Assembly: GCA_025917655.1 (NCBI GenBank)
Contig: CP084619.1
Coordinates: forward strand, 4,631,001 to 4,695,000
Direction: 5' to 3'
DNA: 64,000 bases
Source: Chlorella sorokiniana
Taxonomy: Eukaryota; Chlorophyta; Trebouxiophyceae; Chlorellales; Chlorellaceae
Under the pieces are notes generated by a model. It ran no database searches. It was not told the DNA's origin and saw only the letters and a program-made list of their open reading frames with translations. Positions 57,761-64,000 of the stretch are shown here, one piece after another (positions within the stretch are counted from its first letter, which is position 1; every line of letters begins with the position of its first letter). Both the position numbers and the translations under genes were made by a program.

Positions 57761-60700
57761 CTATTCGGTGCGTGTCGGCGTGGCGCGTCGGCCCGAGGGG
57801 TCGCCAATGGCCGCCAGCACGGCGCGCTCCTTCTCCGCCGTGCTGGGCCCTCCGTGGGCGGCCACCCCTGCAGCGCGAAAAGCGTAGAGGCAGGGTGGCC
57901 GGTGGAACGCGCTTGTTGACTCTACGAATCGACGGGTTTGGTTGTGAAAGGGTCGCACCCGCACTGCACCACAACCCTCCCTACCCGCCCCACCCCACCC
58001 CACCTGTGAAGTTGCTTCGGTCGCTGAGGCGCACGGCCTCGGGCGTGGTGGTGTTGTTGCGGGAGGGGCCTTGGCAGGCGGCGATGCGCGCCGCCACCTC
58101 GCTCTCCGCGCAGCCCCGCGCCTCCGCCAGGCGCGGCAGCAGCGAGCGGAACTGCTTGAAGGTGATGCGGCGGGCGCCCTGCAGCCCGGGATCCGAAGGC
58201 CAGCAGCGGCGGCGGCAGGGGTTGACCACGTGCCCTCGCTGGCAACAGGTGCGAGGCAGCCAGGCGGCCGCATGCTTGCGAGGTGGTGAGCACGGCAGCG
58301 GTGCTGTCGCCGCCGCCCCCGAGTCCCTGCTGCCTTCGGGAGGCGCTGTCGCCCCTCCCCGGGCTGCCCCCTGGCCGGGTGCTAACTCCCACACATGCTG
58401 CTGCTGCAGGGTTCACAACGGACGCACCGCGCTGTCCCCTGCACCTTTGCATGCACAGCCCCTGCAGGCGCGCCCACCTTGCCCGCGGCGGCGCGGTAGA
58501 CCAGGTCCACCCGAGTGGCGGTGAGCCCCCTGCCGATCAGGCCGCAGTCGCGGCACAGCTTCTGCAGCTGGGCGGAGTCCATGGTGAGCTCGCTGGTGCC
58601 GGCTGCGGCAGCGGGGGGGGGTGTTTGTGTGTGTGTATGCGTGCGTGTGTGTGCGTGCGTGCGTGCGTATGTGAAGGATGTGTGTGTGTGTGTGTGTGGG
58701 GGGGGCGAGGCTGCACAGCTTCAGCAGTAGCACAGTACCAAATCTGAGCGTCGTGGCTGCATGCAAGCCCCATACTTGGACTGGCGTTTCTCAGCAGCGG
58801 TTCTGAACTGGCGGCACGGCACACAGGAAACGACACCAGCCAGGCGCACACCGTTGGCGGAGGTGCGGCCAAACGCGGCAAACTGGCTCCACACGTCGCG
58901 CAGGCTGCGGTTGGTGGCGGGGCTGATCTCCGGGGTGGCGCTCCGGGACCGACCCTCCCGATCCTCCTGCACGCAAAACGGCGACGGTGGGGCAACAGCA
59001 ACAGCAGCAGCAGCGGGGGCCAGTGAGCCAGCAAGGGAACGCTGCGCCGCTGCCTCTGGACAAGCGTAGGAGGAGGGCAGCCTGTTGACCCGAGCGAGTT
59101 CTGTCCGATGCAGTAAAAACTGAAAGCCCGGCGGCCCTGGCTCACCTGGTTGCCTCCCCGCGAGGGCGCGGCGAGGCGTCGCCGAGCGCAGGCCCGCCGC
59201 GGGGCGTGCTCGACTGCGCGTCGCTGGTGGTGCGGCTCAGCGGCGGCGCGGCGCCGCCGCCCAGCGACGAGGCGCGGCGGGAGCCGCTGGCTGCGCTGGT
59301 GAAGGAGGGGCGGCGGGCGGCCCTGTCCCCCAGCCCTCGGTCCACCAGCGAGAGAGGTCGGGGAGTCGCCCGAAACGCTCATGCCGCGCGAGTACACGCC
59401 TGCAGCAGCGGGGGCGCACAGGGGGCAGGCGCGAAGAGCGTGCTGGACGCGGCGGCACGGGATCCTGCCCTTGTGGAGGCAGCGAACAGCAGAGGCAAAA
59501 AGTCAGGCTGGGGAACAGAAGGAACCACCTCTTTCAGCCAGCTGTCACCGCTGAGAGGCAGGCGGTGCTGCCCCCATCCCCACAGCAGGTATCGAAAGCC
59601 GAGCCCCTCCTCTCCCTCCCAGCCGTCGCCCACCCGTGTACAGCGACTTGTCGTCGTGCCACTTGACCGCCTCCGGGGTCGTGCCGCGCACGGCGGGGCC
59701 CTGCAGGGCAGCCACCGCGCCCACCACCTCGCCCACAGGCACGCCCTTCTTGTCAGCCACCAGCGCAAGCAGCTTGAGGAACCCGTCAAAGGGCAGCCTG
59801 CAGGAGAGGCGAGGCGGGTGGGGAGGCAAGGTGGCAAGGGTGGCAAGATCAGGGCTGCTGAGAGGGCGGCACGCCAGGCAGGGAAGGGACACGGGGCCAG
59901 CCTGCAACCAAACCCGAGCCAGCTGCAAACCAGAACTCACAACCAGCACCCATTTGAACCCTCGAGGGAATGCGCTGCCCGGCAAGACCCACCTGCGGCT
60001 GGCGCTGTGGCGCGCCGCGGCGGCAAACAGAACATCCAGCTCTTGGGCCCTCAGGCGGGGCCCCAGCAAGCCTGCCTCCCGCGCCAGCTTGGCGGTGCGG
60101 AAGGAATCCAGCTCGGGCGGGCCCCCGCAGCGCTGTCGCGCACCCCGAAGCCGGCGTAGGCGGCAAACAGGCGCTCCAGGGCGGCGCGGTCTGCGCCTGC
60201 GACAGCCTCGTCAGCGGCCGCAGCGCCCGCGTCGCGCTCACCAGGCCAGCTTCCACCACGTGCGCCGCGCTGTGCTTGACATCCTGAGGGAAGGGGAGGA
60301 GGCAGTGGTGGTTGCAGCAAGCAGGCGCATGAACCTAAGCGAGGGGCTGCTCTGCTTGAGGATCCGGGGGCAGCCAAGGGGGCTCAGATGTGCGAGCAGG
60401 CGCTTGCAGGCCGCCACGACCGCGCTGCCACCTCACGCACCCGTCGCTGCATTCTCTGCCTGCTTCTTGCCCTCCTGCCTGGCACCTCCCCAGGCCCCCA
60501 GCCCTCACCTCGGGCTTGCAGCCCAGCATGGCCGCCACCTCCCGCTGCACCTCCTCCGCCCCAGCCAGCGTCTGGAAGCCCGCCGCCAGCGAGCCCGCGC
60601 CCAGCTGGCGCAGGCGGCGCTGCAGCGCCTTGGAGCCGTCGACGTAGTCGGGGGCGGGCAGGCGCGGGCCGCCAGGCACACCGTCCAGGCCCAGGCCCTG

Positions 60701-62265
60701 TGGGGATGGGGGCGTGCGTGTGTGTTGCAATGTTCTTGAGGGCATATGTGTGGGCGGGGACCGCAGTGGTGGCGCACAGAAAGCTGTCGGGTGAGAACGA
60801 TGTGCACAAGTGCGGTTCTGGTTAGAAGCGTGTACACACAATGCTCTTCTTCACGTGAAGCTGATTGTTGCATCCAGGCAAACAACTCCCACAAACTTCT
60901 ACCACAGCCGCGCCGCACCTTCATCGCCTGCAGAACGTCCCCGTGCAGCGCGGCCAGCGCCTCGCTCACGCCCCTCTCCGGCGCCGCCGCCACCAGCAAC
61001 CAGTCGGCAGCGGCGCACGAGGCCGCCAGGGTGGCGCCTTCGCCGAGCAGGCGGGCGACGCGCTCCACCTGGGCAGGATCTGCTGCTACGGGGCTGCAAG
61101 GCACGGCGGTACGTGGGGATCGGGGCAGCATATGTGGTCGATGGGCGGAGACGGGCTGGGCAAGGAGCTATGCCTGTCTGGACCAGCACCCACCAACCCC
61201 ACGGTGAAGAAGTAGCAGAACACACAGGCACGGTCAGGAACCACGAATCGTCGTGCGGCACAGGCACGGGCTGCAAGTCGCAACACCCAACAGCAAGCGC
61301 ACCCCGGGCCTCCAGCACCTCCACCACGCTGCGCCCCAGCGCGCCAGCGCCAGGCAGCCCGCGCGGTGGGCCTTGGAGTTCTGGGCCACAGCTGCCAGCT
61401 CAGAGGCGCTCTCTGGAGGACAGGATGGTTTGAGAACAGCCGTCAGGCAGGCATACAAGGGGCCATGTGAGGGGTTGGGAGGGCAGGCGCCGCTCGCGGC
61501 CTGTCGCCACCTGTCAGCCCACCACCACACCCTCGCCTCACCTTTGATGCTCTGCACTGCCGTTGCCAGCTCTGCCTCCTCCTCCCCGTCGCTCGTGCGG
61601 CTAACGACGGCGTCTTCCTCGCCTCCCTCCAGCGTGAGGCTCGCCAGCTGGCGCAGGTTGGTGCTGTGTGCGTCGCTTGGCGCCTTGACCAGCGGCGCCA
61701 TCGCCTCGGACGTCGCCGGAGCAGTGGTCTCGCTCTGTCAAAGGGAGGCAAGCGGTGTGGGATGTGGCAGGTACAGCAAGGTTGCAGGCATGGAACGATC
61801 TGCCGTTGCCCAACCAGCACCCACATGGTTCATGCTTGCAGACGGGCCAGTGCAGCACCCAGCACCCACCTTTTGAGCGCGGCTCAAGGCATCGAGGTCC
61901 ACGCTGAAGTCTGTGATGCCTGGGCTTGCTCGAGATGATTCCTCAGGTAAATATGGTTGTTCAGGAACAGGCTCCTTCTTGCTGAACCTGAAAAAGCCAG
62001 ACTGCACCCAACAAAGACGCAAGCGGCTGCTAGGGCGGTGAGCAGGGCTGGCCTGTACCAGCACCCTTGCGGAGCGTAATTTGCGGGGATGGAATGCGCT
62101 TGGTCGCTGGCTGGCATTAGCAAGCGCCTTAAGGACATCCAGCGGCGATGCCGCTCAACGCGCAACCGCCCCATCTGGCATACCCTGACCAGCGAGACTG
62201 ACCTTCGGGGCTGCTTCCACGCCCTCCGCCTTGTCTGCCTTGGCTCCAAACAGCCTGAGCTTCAT
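57761..62265 (-). CDS. Protein with two p25-alpha (TPPP) domains
   Basis: Thirteen exons: 62203-62265, 61870-62001, 61542-61734, 61303-61412, 60919-61082, 60509-60697, 59993-60283, 59634-59797, 59146-59399, 58852-58966, 58478-58602, 58004-58178 and 57761-57867, about 694 residues. The first ~340 residues are acidic and helical with no family I know. The first p25-alpha-like domain starts ALERLFAAYAGFGVRDS, then LDSFRTAKLAREAGLLG, ELDVLFAAAARHSASRRLPF, DGFLKLLALVADKKGV. The second starts VWSQFAAFGRT, then MDSAQLQKLCRDCGLIGRGL, TATRVDLVYRAAAGKGARRI, TFKQFRSLLPRLAE. Both show the KLxRExGL...vDxxF...itFxxFlxlL pattern and end with a DRSNFTG / DDKSLYTG motif. TPPP proteins bundle microtubules. One-base losses lie near 61340, 60235 and 60122-60126. 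Confidence 0.85.
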
Positions 62266-62738
62266 CGCGGGTGGCTTTTTGCCGGTGGTTGGAGGTGCTC
62301 TGGCAGGAGCCTTCCTCTGCCCTTACCCGTTGGTCAATTTGTCGAAAATGAGAGGTAGAAGCTGTGGGTTGTCACCAATTCGCCTTCCAAGGGCCCCAAA
62401 ATTTGCAGCAAGTGGTGCAGTACACAAGTGGCGCCGATCTGCAGGGAAGGTAAATGTGGTCGAAAGCGAGTTCAAGCTGCTCTCCAATCCTACGCAGGGT
62501 CGGTATTGGAAGGCCCGACAACCCCAGGTCTGGCAGCCGGAAGCGGCAGCGAGTGTGCCAGACCAGCTCGTTCCGCATCATCTGCCCAAGGTTTCGTGAT
62601 CAGATGGCCGAACCCTGGGCAATCAATCGTTGCTTCAAGCGCCTATGCCGCCTCCACCTGGCCCCCCGCCGCCACTACCTGTCCCACCCTCTCCCTGCGC
62701 TGACGTGCCCTTGCAGGCTTGGCGCCGGCCACGGCAGC
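62266..62738. promoter_or_regulatory. Divergent promoter region, p25-alpha gene / DHHC gene
   Basis: 473 bp between two oppositely directed start codons. No TATA box or exon is obvious. An upstream exon of the DHHC gene cannot be excluded, because an acceptor-like CCCTTGCAG lies at 62708-62716. Confidence 0.4.
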
Positions 62739-64000
62739 ATGGAGGCGCTGCCGGGCCTGGTTATGTACGCCTGCGGCCTGCTGCTGATCATCTTCGCGCT
62801 GCTCTGCGGCCAGAACGAGCTGTTTGCGCGCACGCCGCTCCCCGGCTGCACCACTTCATCACCCAAGGCCTGTGCGACACCGTCGAGTGAGCGGCCGGCA
62901 ATCTGCGGCTCCCTGCAGCACCGCCCGCCGCTGTATGCCGCCCTTTTGTTCACTTTGTTGAACCCTGCTGCGGCCGTGGGCGTGCCGCAGGGTCGCGGCA
63001 CGTCGCGCGTGCGGCCAGCGCGGCGGCCGCGCCCTCGCTGCTGCCGGCGAGCTGTGCTGCGAGCGGTCCAACCCGGCAGTGCAGCTGCTCTTCGCGGCGC
63101 TGTTTGGCGGCTGCTACTGGGGCTACTGCCGCCACGTATTCCCCCTGCTGCCGCTGCCAGGCGTGCCAGCCTGGCACAAGTGAGTCGCGTGCCGCCGCCG
63201 CCGCTGCTTATAAGCGCAGTCAGGGCTGCGGGTGTGGCGCAGTGCATGGCTGCCCCGCGGGCTCACCGCACACCTCTCCCTTTTTCAAGAGAAATTCAGT
63301 CATATATTCAGCGGCAGCCTTTTGGTCTGTGGCGCAACCCCCTCTCCTCTACACACACCCCACAGCCCACCTCCCCCGTGCCCCGGTGACCCCCCCCCAC
63401 ACACACCTTCAGGTTCACTGGGTCGGCCGCAGCCGTGCTGTGCCTGCTGCTCTATGCAGCCGCCTGCTACGCGGACCCCGGCATCATAACTCCGGTCAAC
63501 GCGGCGGCCCATGCTGCGCTGTACCCTACCGACGGCGTGCTGTACCGCAGCAAGCAGTGCGGCACGTGCCGCCTGCCCCGCCCCGCGCGCTCCAAGCACT
63601 GCCGCGTGTGTGGCCGCTGCGTGGCGCGCATGGACCACCATTGGTGGGCGAGGCTGGGGGCTGGGGCGGGGGTGGGGGGTGTTGCCTGGGGGCAGCTCCC
63701 AAGCACAGCTGGCGCAAAGTGTTGCGAGTGCGATGCAGAGCACCGGGCGTGCCTGCCCATCCCACGCCACGCGCGCTGCGGCCGCATCCTCTCGTTCTGC
63801 ATTGCATCGCATACTCAGCCGCGCTCCTGCTGGCGGTCGCTGCCTCCCCCTGCGTGCCCCGCTGCGTCATTTGCCTCGCACACGGCTGCCAGCCCCCGCC
63901 CCTCCCCCGCCCGGCCCCCTGCCGCAGCATCTGGCTCAACACGTGCGTGGGCCTGCTCAACATGCGCTGGTTCCTGGCCTTTCTGCTAGCCGCAGCCCTG
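62739..64000 (+). CDS. DHHC-type protein S-acyltransferase, cut by the window edge
   Basis: DHHC enzymes attach palmitate to cysteines of membrane proteins. Visible exons are 62739-62886, 62991-63179, 63413-63643 and 63928 onward (open at the edge). The N-terminus EALPGLVMYACGLLLIIFAL is a membrane helix. More helices follow: VQLLFAALFGGCYWGYC and AAAVLCLLLYAAACYADPG. The catalytic Cys-rich domain is SKQCGTCRLPRPARSKHCRV, CGRCVARMDHHC, joined across the last intron to IWLNTCVGLLNMRWFLAFLL. The order of two helices, DHHC domain, then further helices is normal, and the Ile-Trp-Leu-Asn-Thr-Cys-Val-Gly after DHHC matches the ZDHHC4-like branch. One base seems lost near 62843 (before LHHFITQGLCDTVE). 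The C-terminal part lies outside. Confidence 0.9.

Noticed and set aside
1-64000. Transposons, retroelements or virus-derived insertions
   Set aside because: No reverse transcriptase, integrase, transposase, capsid-like frame, long terminal repeat or target-site duplication was recognised. The repeats found are short tandem arrays.

Overview
The window is nuclear DNA of a eukaryote, most probably a coccoid green alga close to Chlorella or Micractinium (Trebouxiophyceae). The reasons are high GC content, 14 densely packed genes on both strands, many short introns (often 100-300 bp) with GT-AG and some GC-AG borders, a bacterial-type fused glycyl-tRNA synthetase of the chloroplast type, and an acetate kinase / phosphate acetyltransferase pair as found in green algae. 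I see no rRNA, tRNA, CRISPR array or recognisable transposon.

Layout. 1-2.6 kb: a conserved chloroplast-type protein (+) and a small secreted fibronectin-III protein (-). 3.0-11.5 kb: organellar glycyl-tRNA synthetase (+, 25 exons, alpha and beta parts fused). 12.2-13.9 kb: low-complexity coiled-coil protein (+). 15.2-20.9 kb: ZNF598/Hel2-type ribosome-quality-control E3 ligase (-) carrying an extra RanBP2-type zinc finger. 21.6-22.7 kb: small conserved protein, perhaps a respiratory complex I accessory subunit (-), divergent from an ARL1-type GTPase (+, 23.1-25.0 kb). 25.5-29.5 kb: 12-helix phosphate-type MFS transporter (-). 30.5-35.0 kb: large coiled-coil protein with one possible membrane helix (+). 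35.9-37.5 kb: GAF-like protein (+). 39.0-54.8 kb: acetate kinase (-) and phosphate acetyltransferase (+) in a head-to-head pair. 55.8-57.1 kb: multi-span membrane protein (+). 57.8-62.3 kb: a protein with two p25-alpha/TPPP domains (-), divergent from a DHHC palmitoyltransferase (+) that runs off the right edge.

Functionally the clearest unit is ACK-PTA. Together they interconvert acetyl-CoA, acetyl phosphate and acetate with ATP formation, the fermentative acetate route of green algae; the genes share a 0.94-kb intergenic region. The other neighbours show no common pathway.

Two properties run through the whole window. Nearly every long gene needs one or more single-base frame corrections, mostly one missing base in a G or C run, which looks like uncorrected sequencing indels. 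A short motif, TGTACCGC or TGTACTGC and its reverse complement, recurs inside introns of several unrelated genes, often in clusters at a splice site. Exon borders were set by eye from splice consensus, reading phase and remembered family sequences; no alignment was run.
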